From positions 12,541,797 through 12,605,796 of the forward strand of contig NC_092287.1 of NCBI RefSeq assembly GCF_036320965.1: 64,000 bases of DNA, given 5' to 3'. Position numbers and translations under genes: made by a program. Positions 51,871 through 61,745 of this stretch are shown here, piece by piece. How positions within the stretch are numbered: position 1 is the stretch's first letter; each line of letters starts with the position of its first letter. The DNA is from Panulirus ornatus (lineage: Eukaryota > Arthropoda > Malacostraca > Decapoda > Palinuridae). The notes below the pieces were generated by a model that worked only from the letters and a program-made list of their open reading frames with translations, did not search any database and had not been told where the DNA came from.

Positions 51871-54375
51871 TTTTTTTTTTATCTATTTTTATTTTGCTTT
51901 GTCGCTGTGTCCCACGTTTGCGATGTAGCGCAAGGAAACAGATGAAAGAAATGGCCCAACCAACCCCCATACACATGTATATACATACACGTCCACACAC
52001 GCAAATATACATACCCATATATCTCAATGTACACATATATATACACACACAGACATATACATATATACACATGCACACAATTCACACTGTCTGCCTTTAT
52101 TCATTCCTATCGCCACCTCGCCACACTTGGAATAACATCCCCCTCCCCCCTTATGTGTGCGAGGTAGCGCTAGGAAAAGACAAGAAAGGCCCCATTCGTT
52201 CACACTCAGTCTCTAGCTGTCATGCAATAATGCCCGAAACCACAGCTTCCTTTCCACATCCAGGCCCCACACAACTTTCCATGGTTTACCCCAGACGCTT
52301 CACATGCCCTGATTCAATCCATTGACAGCACGTCGACCCCGGTATACCACATTGATCCAATTCACTCTGTTCCTTGCCTGCCTTTTACCCTTCTGCATGT
52401 TCAGGTCCCGATCACTCAAAATCTTTTTCACTCCATCTTTCCACCTCCAATTTGGTGTTCCACTTCTCCTCTTTCCCTCCACCTCCGACACATATATCCT
52501 CTTGGTCAATCTTTCCTCACTCATTCTCTCCATGTGACCAAACCATTTCAAAACACCCTCTTCTGCTCTCTCAACCACAATCTTCTTATTTCCACACATC
52601 TCTCTTAGCCTTACATTACTTACTCAATCAAACCACCTCACACCACATATTGTCCTCAAACATCTCATCCACAATCCTGCGCACAACTCTATCCATACCC
52701 AAGCCTCACAACCATACGACATTGTTGGAACCACTATTCCTTCAAACACCCATTTTTGCTTTCCGAGATAATGTTAACAACTGCCAAACATTCTTCAAGG
52801 CTCCCAGGATTTTCGCCCCCTCCCCACCCTATGAATCACTTCCGCTTCTATGGTTCCATCCGTTGCCAGATCCACTCCCAGATATCTAAAAGACTTTACT
52901 TCCTCCAGTATTTCTCCATTCAAACTTACCTCCCAATTGACTTGACCCTCAACCCTACTGTACCTAATAACCTTGCTCTTATTCACATTTACTCTTAACT
53001 TTCTTCTTTCACACACTTTACCAAACTCAGTCACCAGCTTCTGCAGTTTCTTACATGAATCAGCCACCAGCGCTGTATCATCAGCGAACAACAACTGACT
53101 CACTTCCTAAGCTCTCTCATCCCCAGCAGACTGCATACTTGCCTCTCTTTCCAAAACTCTTGCATTCACCTCCCTAACAACCCCATCCATAAACAAATTA
53201 AACAACCATGGAGACATCACACACCCCTGCCGCAAACCTACACTAAGAACCAATCACTTTCTTCTCTTCCTACACGTACACATGCCTTACATCCTCGATA
53301 AAAACTTTTCACTGCCACTAACAACTTGCCTCCCACACCATATATTCTTAGTACCTTCCACAGAGCATCTCTATCAACTCTATCATATGCCTTCTCCATC
53401 AATATATGGTACATACAAATCCATTTGCATTTCAAAGTATTTCTCACATACATTCTTCAAAGCAAACACCTGATCCAAACATCCTCTACCACTTCTGAAA
53501 CCACACTGCTCTTCCCCAATCTGATGCTCTGTACATGCCTTCACCCTCGCAATCAATACCCTCCCATATAATTTACCAGGAATACTCAACAGGGCTATAC
53601 CTCTGTAATTTGAGCACTCACTCTTATCCCCTTTGCCTTTATGCAATGGTACTATGCACACATTCCGCCAATCCTCAGACAACCTACCATGAATCATACA
53701 TACATTAAATAACCTTACTAACCAGTCAACAATACAGTCACCCCCTTTTTTAATAAATTCCATTGCAATGCCATCTAGACCTGCTGCCTTGCCGGCTTTC
53801 ATCTTCCGCAAAGCTTTTACTACCTCTTCTCTGTTTACACCAAATCATTTTCCCTAACCCTCTCACTTTGCACACCACCTCGACCAAAACACCCTATATC
53901 TGCCACTCTATCATCAAACACATTCAACAAACCTTCAAAATACTCACTCCATCTCCTTTTCACACACCACTACTTGTTATCACCTCCCCATTAGACCCCT
54001 TCACTGAAGTTCCCATATGCTCCCTTGTCTTACGCACTTTATTTACCTCCTTCCAGAACATCTTTTTATTCTCCCTAAAATTTAATGGTACTCTCTCACC
54101 ATAACTCTCATTTTCCCTCTTTTTCACCTCTTCCACCTTTTTCTTGACCTCCTGTCTCTTTTTTCTATACATCTCCCACTGATTTGCATTTTTTCCCTGC
54201 AAAAATCGTCGAAATGCCTCTCTCTTCTCTTTCACTAATAATCTTACTTCTTCATCCCACCACTCACTACGCTTTCTAATCAACCCAACTCCCTTGCTTC
54301 TCATGCCACAAGCATCTTTTGCGCAAGCCATCACTGCTTCCCTAAATACATCCCATTCCTCCCTCACTCCTCTTA
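51870..54375 (-). mobile_element. RTE LINE copy R19, 5'-truncated, long 3' UTR form
   Basis: Minus strand from a T-rich tail to GVREEWDVFREAV, with pieces 54367-53960, 53811-53383 (RKMKAGKAAGLDGIAMEF, FRSGRGCLDQ), 53453-53238, 53103-52795 ([14 protein letters not shown]) and 52599-52300. A replaced segment (YIDGEGI for FMDLEKAYD) and small indels break the frame. It directly abuts R20. Confidence 0.88.
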
Positions 54376-55997
54376 TCCAAATTTACTCTTAACTTTCTTC
54401 TTTCACACACTTTACCAAGTTTCTCAACCGAATCAGCCACCAGCGCTGTATCATCAGCGAACAATAACTGACTCACTTCCAAAGCTTTCTCATCCACAAC
54501 AGACTGCTTACATGCCCGTCTTTCCAAATCTCTTGCATTCACCTCCCTAACCACCCCATGCATAAACATATTAAACAACCATGGAGACATCACACACCCT
54601 TGCCGCAAACAAACATTCACTAAGAACCAATCACTTTCCTCTCCTCCTACTCGTACACATGCCTTAAATCCTCAATAAAACTTTTCACTGCTTCTAATAA
54701 CTTACCTCCCACACCATATATTCTTAGTACCTTCCGCAGAGCATCTCTATCAACTCTATCATATGCCTTCTCCAGATAAATAACTGCTACATATAAATCC
54801 ACTGGCTTTTCTAAGTATTTCTCACATTATTTTTTCAAAGGAAGCACCTGATCCACACATCCCCTACCACTTCTGAAACCACACTGCTCTTCCTCAATCC
54901 GATGCTCTGTACACGCCTTCACCCTCTCAATCAATACCCTCCCATATAATTTCTCAGGAATACTCCACAAACTTATACCTTTGTAATTTAAGCACTCACT
55001 CTTATCCTCTTTCCCTTTGCACAATGGCACTATTTACGCATCCCGGCAGTCCTCAGGCACCTAACCATGAGTCATACATACATTAAATAATCTTACAAAC
55101 CAGTCAACAATACAGTCACCACATTTTTTTAATAATTTCCTCTGCAATACCATCCAAACCCGCTGCCTTACCGGCTTTCATCTTCTGGAAAGCATTTATT
55201 ATCTCTCCTCTGTTTACCAAATCATTCTCCCCAACCCTCTCACTTTGCACACCACTTCGACCAAAACACCCTATATCTTCCACTCTATCATCAAACACAT
55301 TCAACAAACCTTCAAAATACTCGCTCCTTCTCCTTCTTACATCACCACTACTTGTTATTACCTCCCCATAAGCCCCCTCAACCGAAATTCCCATTTGTTT
55401 TCTTGTCTTACGCATTTCATTTACCTCCTTCCAAAACATTATTTTTCCCTGAATCATAATGATACTCTCTCATCCCAACAGTCATTTGCCCTCTTTTTCA
55501 ACTCATGCACCTTCCTCTTGACATCCTGCCTCTTTCTTTTATAGATATTAAAGTCATTTGCACTATTTCCCTGCAAAAATCGTCCAAATGCCTCTCTCTT
55601 CTCTTTCACTAATAATCTTACTTCTTCATCCCACCACACACTCCCCTTTCTAATGAGCCCGCTTCCCACGCTTAACATGCCACAAGCATCTTTTGCGCAA
55701 GCCTTCACTGCCTTCCTAAATATACCCCATTCCTCGCCCAGTCCCCTTACGTCCATTGCTCTCACTTTTTTCCATTCAGCACTCAGTCTCTCCTGGTACT
55801 TCCTCATGCAAGTCTCCTTCCCAAGCTCACTTACTCTTATCACTCTCTTCACCTCAACATTGTCTCTTCTTTTCTGAAAACCTGTACAAATCTTCAACTT
55901 CGCCTCCACAAGATAATGATCAGACATCCCTCCAGTTACGTGTCTCAGCACATTAACATCCAAAAATCTCTTTTTCGCGCGCCTAATCAATTAACAT
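54376..55997 (-). mobile_element. RTE LINE copy R20, lacking both ends
   Basis: Minus strand from RRKLRVNL after the FADD box up to MIRRAKKRFLDVNVLR of the endonuclease. Unusually for a LINE it has no 3' end: it starts in mid-RT at its junction with R19. Pieces: 55990-55454 (SDHYLVEAKLKI, KYQERLSAEWKKV), 55457-55116, 55030-54827 and 54620-54342 ([13 protein letters not shown]). Its 5' side meets Penelope copy P5 without spacer. Confidence 0.85.
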
Positions 55998-56604
55998 CTT
56001 CTAATGCAATTTGCTTTAGGTATGTAGTTGATGTTCTTTGTGTTTGGCGAACAAATAAAATTTACAAATATTTCTCCCTTTACCTAAGAATTTAGTATCT
56101 TCCACTAAATTTACTGTAGAAAAAGAAAATAATGGTATGTTACCATTGTTACATTTCATGATTCATAGGCAAAGAAACAAGTGCAAGTTCAACATATACA
56201 GAAAACCTACCATTGAATGCTCATATATGCATTATTACTCATCGCAACATGACAGAGTTAAATTATCATCATTTTAATCTATGTTGCTTAGGGCATTGCG
56301 TATTTGCAGTCCAGAGTTTATTGATGATGAGTTTGAAAATATATATTCTATTGGATCTAAGTTAATGTACCCTAGATCTTTTATTGATAAATCCCTTAAG
56401 TTAGCAAAGAAATCATTTTATAGAGTTGAGCCCAAATCCCCCATTGACACCAAGAATCTTTTAGTTTTCCCTTTATGATGATTTCACTTTACTTCCCATG
56501 TTGCTTACATCCTTTAATGTAAGTTTGCCTTTAGCAACAATAATACTATAAAGAATATCTTAATCAGGAATTCACCAAAAAATTCTCTTAGATGCATCTA
56601 TAAA

Positions 56605-57036
56605 GTGCCTTGTGGAAACTGTGATAAATTTTATGTTGGTCAGACTGGTAAGGATCTTTCTGTTAGACTTAAGCAATCTGCATATAGTATAAGAACGGGA
56701 CAAGAATCAAATGCCTTGTTTAATTACGTTAAAAACTATGATCATTGTATTGACTGGAGTAATGCCATCTCAGTTATTAACTCTAACTCTATTACCAAGA
56801 GAAATATCATTGAATCTTCTGTTGCTAAATACACAAAGAATTATAATCTTAATATTAGTGATGGTCTATACAAAAAAAATAATATTATTGTTGATAAAAT
56901 TTGTAAAATGATAAATATGAATGCTCGTTGTATGTTTTGGACAATCACATGTTTACCAAATGGCCTCCTAGCTTCGTCTCTTCGATCTATAACAAATGAC
57001 TTATATTTCTCTCTTGTGTCTCCCCTGATGATATGA
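56605..57036 (+). pseudogene. Penelope-like GIY-YIG endonuclease domain, open (P5)
   Basis: The best-preserved nuclease domain of this family here. It begins PCGNCDKFYVGQTGKDLSVR, where the CGNC pair could bind metal and YVG is the YIG half. It continues with [54 protein letters not shown] and [16 protein letters not shown], which is close to the family's natural end; the remaining codons to 57036 read into the 3' non-coding part. The RT part upstream is in pieces, so the gene is dead, but this domain is uninterrupted. Confidence 0.82.
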
Positions 57037-57066
57037 TTATTACACGAAAATGCACTTGGGAGATTA
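57018..57066 (+). ncRNA. Hammerhead-like ribozyme motif HH4
   Basis: Core CTGATGA at 57025-57031 and GAAA at 57046-57049. Stem I is longest here: GTCTCCC (57018-57024) pairs with GGGAGAT (57058-57064), seven pairs counting one G-U. Stem III reads AATGCACTT rather than the perfect palindrome. Stem II is weakened by ATATGATTATTACAC. Confidence 0.65.
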
Positions 57067-57096
57067 TCGTGTTTCATTTTCCCCGTGGACTCATAG

Positions 57097-57540
<444 letters not shown>

Positions 57541-57603
<63 letters not shown>

Positions 57604-57618
57604 TTATGCATATATATA
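57541..57618. repeat. (TA)n microsatellite
   Basis: TA run with ACTTATGCATATA near its end, between P6 and the head of R21. Confidence 0.93.
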
Positions 57619-58004
57619 TAATCCCTGGGGATAGGAGAGAAAGAATTCTTCCCACGCATTCCTCACGTGTCGTAGAAGGCGACTAAAGGGGAAGGGAGCG
57701 GGGGGCAAGAAACCCTCCCCTCCTTGTATCTCAACTTTCTAAAAGGGTAAACAGAAGGAGTCACGCGGGGAGTGCTCATCCTTCTCGAAGGCTCAGATTC
57801 TGTACATGTGTATATATGTATATGTCCATATGTGTATAAATATGTATAGGTTGAGATGTATGGGCATGTATATGTTTGTGTATGGACGTGTATGTATATA
57901 CATGTGTATATGGGTTGGTCGGGCCATTCTTTCGTCTGTTTCCTTGCGCTACCTCGCTAACGCGGTAGACAGCGACAAAGTATATTAAAGAAAATAAATA
58001 TATA
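57619..58004 (+). mobile_element. RTE copy R21, internally deleted to ~390 bp
   Basis: The complete RTE head and leader with the first codons (57619-57799, ending at CTCGAAGGCTCAGATTC) are fused to the terminal part of the 3' UTR (57800-58004, from TGTACATGTGTATATATGT to GCGACAAAGTATATTAAAGA). All protein-coding capacity is removed, but both termini needed for mobilisation are present. It arose independently of the mini-RTE at 42360, because the breakpoints differ. Confidence 0.88.
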
Positions 58005-58650
58005 TCCCTAAATGGCCATACACGTACATATACATACAAAGACATAGATATATATACACATGTGCATATTCATAGTTTTTTGCCTTCATCCATTTCTGTC
58101 GCTACGGCGCCACACAAGAAACAGCTTCACTACCCCCCGCTCTAGCGAGTTAGTGCCAGGAAAATCGACAGGAAAAAAATATAAGCACAATTCGTTCACA
58201 CTGAGCCTCTAGCTATCATGTGTAATGCACTGAAACCACAGCTCCCTATCCACATCCAGGCCCGACAGATCTTTCTTTTGTTTACCTCAGACGCTTCACG
58301 TGCCATGGTTCAGCCACTGACAGCACTTCAACCCAGGTATACCACATCGTTCCAATTCACTTTGTTCCTTGCACGCCTCTTACCCTCCTGTATGTTCACT
58401 GGGAACCACTCACTCTCCTCTCCTCCTACTCGTACACATGCCTTACATCCTTGGTAAAAGCTTTCCAATCCTTCTAACAACTTACCTTGCACACTATATA
58501 CTCTTAAAACCTTCCACAAAGCATCTCTATCAACCCTATTATATGCCTTCTCCAGGTCCACAAAGGTTTCTTACAAATCCATCTGTTTTTTCTAAACATT
58601 TCTTACATACATTCTTCAAAGGAAACTCCTGATCCACACATCCTCTACGA
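58005..58650 (-). mobile_element. RTE copy R22, diverged, internally deleted
   Basis: Minus strand: a diverged long 3' UTR (58005-58395) jumps from the last codons (EGKRRARNKVNWNDVVYLG) directly to CVRVGGEESEWFPVN in mid-RT, then continues upstream through [24 protein letters not shown] to ~58650. The catalytic FADD region is deleted. Confidence 0.82.
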
Positions 58651-59370
58651 AATCATAAACATGTCTACCATGGAAAAGGGTACAATATGATTTGATCTTG
58701 TCCTTCATGTCTCTCGACCAGTCTAATGACTATCGACCTTGTAGAGTTTTACCAAAAAGGCAAAACTGGGTCAGCCGGTGGCCACGACAAAGAGAAAGAA
58801 ACAAGGAATATGTTAGAAAAGGTGTGAAGAAATATTTCTATAGCATTAGCGTAGCGAGTGATGGGAATAAGATGTCAAGAGTAAATACAATAAAGCTATG
58901 AAACACACCAAACAGAGCACTAAGAACAATCACCAGCTGCCCTGGAACTACAAACCTTCAACACTACAAGAATGCAGCGAATACATTTTCTGTACAAACT
59001 TCACCTCAAAACTTTGGCCACTAAGATTTTGAAGCAGCGCTTGAGCGTATCCATCCAAGGCACTCCGTTATAAACAACCAACACCTAGGTCGAAATAAGA
59101 AAAACGCTACATTTATATATCTCGCCTTCCCCTAGCACGTGTGACACTGAAAACACACAGAACGCATCGAAATAATCCACATTCTAAACAGCTGCCCTCC
59201 CAATCTTTAACACGACTCCATCATGCTTACATCTACCTGAATCTACATTTCTTATACGTTAAACACCGATATAACACGTTAAACACCGATTTAATGTGTC
59301 ACGAGACCCTTCATTCTCAAGATACAAAATTACTTAACTTCTCATCTCCCTTATATTTACCCAATTAAAA
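58651..59370. other. Low-copy DNA, nothing recognised
   Basis: No mobile-element similarity to the rest of the window and no recognisable gene. The TAAACACCGATWTAA segment is duplicated in tandem at ~59260-59292. Confidence 0.5.
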
Positions 59371-59378
59371 TACACACA

Positions 59379-59421
<43 letters not shown>

Positions 59422-59440
59422 CACACACACACACACACAC
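59371..59440. repeat. (CA)n microsatellite
   Basis: CA run with a few interruptions (ACATACAC, ACAACACA). Confidence 0.95.
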
Positions 59441-59982
59441 ATCACTGCACTTCTTGATCTATGATCCTACCTGGCGTACGAGGCCAGCTCGTGAGAGCTG
59501 CGGGAGCCGCCAGAGAAGGATCTCCATGAGCAGAAACTCAGCTGAGTATCCAAGACTAACTCGGCGGGAAAATGAGCGCATGTTTAGCCTCAAGAGACAA
59601 ACGAGCCAAACTTCAGTCTATTATTAAAACTTTTTCTTTTCTTTGTCCTCTCGTCAGTAGGTGGAAAGTAAGCTTGATTCTCATTAGCGGAGAGCAAACT
59701 TCTCTGCAGGGCTCTGAGTTTAGGGAAACACATGGAAATTCTGTCAAGTCCGTAGAGAGGCAGCGGCCATCTGTACCGCCTGCTCACTTCCCATACTCAA
59801 TATCAGACTCAGAGGAAAGTGAGAAGCTACACTCGATGGAGAATGCGTGGTGTAGATTTTGCTGCATAAATAGTCCTAAACACAAATGTAATATACACTC
59901 ACTGTACTTGGGACATATATTCAGTATGTTCATGTGCTTATATGTACGTATACGTATTCTTTACAAAAGGATAGCCCATATA
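59441..59982. other. Low-copy DNA with a possible small exon on the minus strand
   Basis: A minus-strand segment 59541-59471 is bounded by an AG (ATACTCAG) and a strong-looking donor CAG|GTAGGATCAT. In one frame it encodes LSFCSWRSFSGGSRSSHELA. No family is recognised and 71 nt is short, so this may be chance. The remaining plus-strand frame of 148 codons (59572-60018) shows no domain. Confidence 0.2.
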
Positions 59983-60369
59983 CACGGTGAGCCAAAAGTC
60001 ACTAAGCACCAACCGTAGACGCTCATCTGGTGTGCCAATTCACAACGGACTTCTTTGGGCTTTGCATTATGCGATCCGAAAAATCCAACATGTTCTACCC
60101 TGTTACTACTGCCTGCCTGCTGGATCTCGGCGCGTCCGCATGTGATCCAGGTTCACGAAACTTGGCAATTAACCGACTCACTGCGTTGCGATGTGGTAGG
60201 TGAGTGTCGGGATGCTTTTCACAACACTTTTGTTGCACTTTGTCTGCACTACACAACACCGGTTCCACCAAGAAACGTTCAAGCTTTACAAAATAAAAGC
60301 CATTTTCATATTAACACCTGTTAGCATCCGGACACACTTGCGTTCTGAGAATCACTGAAGTGACATTAC

Positions 60370-60437
<68 letters not shown>

Positions 60438-60551
60438 TGGGGGAAGGGGAGGTTTGTTATCGGACGTGTCAAAAATCAAAAAGGCCATTTGTTGTAACAA
60501 TAGAATAAGGCCGTTTTATCGTTTAAGTGCACAGTGACTTTTGGCTTACCC

Positions 60552-60555
<4 letters not shown>
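59983..60555 (-). mobile_element. Mariner-like DNA transposon, deleted derivative with TA target duplication
   Basis: Terminal inverted repeats: left GGTGAGCCAAAAGTCACTAAG from about 59986, and right, read in reverse, GGTAAGCCAAAAGTCACTGTG ending near 60550, preceded by CAC and CACAG. Both ends are flanked by TA (59981-59982 and 60556-60557), the target duplication expected for Tc1/mariner. Only the N-terminal part of a transposase remains. An internal (GA)n microsatellite lies at 60372-60434. The 573-bp length is far short of an autonomous element (~1.3 kb). Confidence 0.78.
60027..60297 (-). pseudogene. Mariner-like transposase N-terminal HTH remnant
   Basis: The minus strand reads KLERFLVEPVLCSADKVQQK, then HPDTHLPHRNAVSRLIAKFR, EPGSHADAPRSSRQAVVT, a stop, and DFSDRIMQSPKKSVVN. 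This layout (a first helical segment, a PHRNAVSRLIAKFRE recognition helix, a G-x-x-x-DAPRSGRPAV linker) is the helix-turn-helix region of arthropod mariner-like transposases of the DUF4817 type. The catalytic DDE domain is absent and stops are present. Confidence 0.72.

Positions 60556-60557
<2 letters not shown>

Positions 60558-60613
<56 letters not shown>
60558..60613. repeat. (GT)n microsatellite
   Basis: GT run beginning directly at the TA flank of the mariner-like element. Confidence 0.95.
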
Positions 60614-60618
<5 letters not shown>

Positions 60619-60715
60619 GATGATCACACTAGTCCGTGATGATAGCTATGAATGTGCAATCGCACTTCAGTAGTTCATACAATCTTATGTAAGAAGTAGT
60701 TTTTCTATGCATGTT

Positions 60716-60757
60716 GCACGACATGTTTCGCGGGGAAAATCCACCTCATCAGGTGCC
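60716..60757 (-). ncRNA. Hammerhead-like ribozyme motif HH6 (best in window)
   Basis: On the minus strand: GCAC (60756-60753), core CTGATGAG (60752-60745), a stem II strand pair GUGG/CCCCGC with one bulge, GAAA (60729-60726), stem III palindrome ACATGT (60726-60721), cleavage nucleotide C (60720, giving GUC), then GTGC (60719-60716). GCAC/GTGC closes stem I with four Watson-Crick pairs. Every universally conserved hammerhead core base is present. The self-complementary stem III implies a two-molecule (dimeric) active form. Confidence 0.75.
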
Positions 60758-61004
60758 AGTAATTAACAAACTGTTTTAAATCCCAACATCACACTTGAGT
60801 CCCGCTCTCCAGCATCAATCAGTAAAGAGCAACCACTGTCCGCTTTGTCTAGCAGTAAACGTTGTAAGGGAGAGTGATTGGGGAGGGCACGTAAGGGGGT
60901 TGACCAGCTTTTATATGCTTTCGTGTTTTGTCAATTCTCTCATATTGATTTGGTGAATGCTAGGATGGGTTATAAAATTGCCTGGGGACAAATTAGTCTT
61001 AGTA

Positions 61005-61241
61005 TTAGCAATTAAGACATTCAATGACGTTGCGTGTGACACAATCAGCAGAGGGGTATAGAATAAGGAGATTTTCAAGATCGCTGGGGTGATGATTTTT
61101 ATGAGTGTTTAACGATCGCATTTTTGTGGTCAACCCTGCGTACTGCATGAAGGTGCCAATAGCATCTCTTCCGAAAAACTGTAACGGAGAGATGTTATTG
61201 GCAACGTCATAGAGTACGCAGGTATTACCAGAAAAATGCAA
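61005..61241 (-). pseudogene. GIY-YIG-like remnant in left arm
   Basis: A 78-codon open piece with FFGRDAIGTFMQYAGLTTKM followed by RSLNTHKNHHPSDLENLLIL. The spacing Y-A-G-x-T-T resembles the YxG(M)TT block of GIY-YIG nucleases in a subset of Penelope-like elements. The right arm carries the counterpart YAGITRKMQSLNT in plus orientation (~61210-61250) with stops. No RT is present. Confidence 0.5.
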
Positions 61242-61634
61242 TCACTAAACACTGTCATGAAAATGATCACCCCATAGATCATGAAAATCCCGTCATTTTA
61301 TACCCACCCTGCTCATTATGCCATATGCAACGTCACTGACTCTGTCTTGATTACTATTACGAACAACTTTATTTTGTCCCCAGGCAATTTCAAAGTCCAT
61401 TCTAGAATTAACCAAATTATCATGTGAGAATTGACAAAACGTGAAACCATATAAAAAGTTCTTCAAGACACATCCAGCTACCCAGTTAAACCCCGTCACG
61501 TGACCCTCCTTAATCACAGTCCCATACAACGGTTACTGCCATACAAAGTGGACAGTCGTTGATATGTACTGACTGATGCTGAACGGCGGGACTCAAGTGA
61601 GATACTGGGATTAAAATAACTTTGTGAAGTACTG

Positions 61635-61676
61635 GCACCTGATGAGGGGGACTGTCAAAAGGAAATATGTCGTGCA
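61635..61676 (+). ncRNA. Hammerhead-like ribozyme motif HH7 (degenerate partner of HH6)
   Basis: GCAC (61635-61638), CTGATGAG (61639-61646), GAAA (61662-61665), ATATGT in place of ACATGT, C (61671), GTGC (61672-61675). Stem I and core are intact, but the stem II strands (GGGGGACTGTCAAAAG) no longer pair, so this copy is probably inactive. Confidence 0.6.
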
Positions 61677-61693
61677 ACATGTATAGAAAAACT

Positions 61694-61745
61694 ATAATTT
61701 CACGCGCGAAATTGTGATCCTTTCCAATATATGTATATATGTACA
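61694..61745 (+). other. Terminal hairpin-like segment shared with the first Penelope family
   Basis: TTTCACGCGCGAAATTGTGA followed by TCCTTTCCAATATATG resembles the terminal hairpin and tail ATCACGCACAAAATTGTGAT/CCTTTCCAATAT at 27421-27450 and 57511-57540. A short GTATATATGTAC stretch leads into R23. Confidence 0.55.

Larger units (their letters stand above)
60698..61693. mobile_element. Near-palindromic Penelope-like pair (second family), ~1 kb inverted repeat
   Basis: Left arm 60698-61169 and right arm 61188-61693 are inverted copies of each other around an ~18-bp spacer (CCGAAAAACTGTAACGG region). Matching landmarks include GCAACATG(C/T)ATAGAAAAACT at the outer ends, GGCACCTGATGAG, GGACTCAAGTG, CAATTTTATAAC/CAATTTCAAAG and GCCAATA(G/A)CATCTCT at the centre. 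Each arm ends in a hammerhead-like motif and each encodes, toward its outer end, a YAG(L/I)T segment resembling the YIG half of a GIY-YIG nuclease. Family assignment to Penelope-like elements is inferred from the ribozyme plus GIY-YIG combination. Confidence 0.72.

Noticed and set aside
59572..60018. 148-codon plus-strand frame
   Set aside because: No recognisable domain, no start context or homologue that I can name, and its 3' part overlaps the mariner-like terminal repeat.
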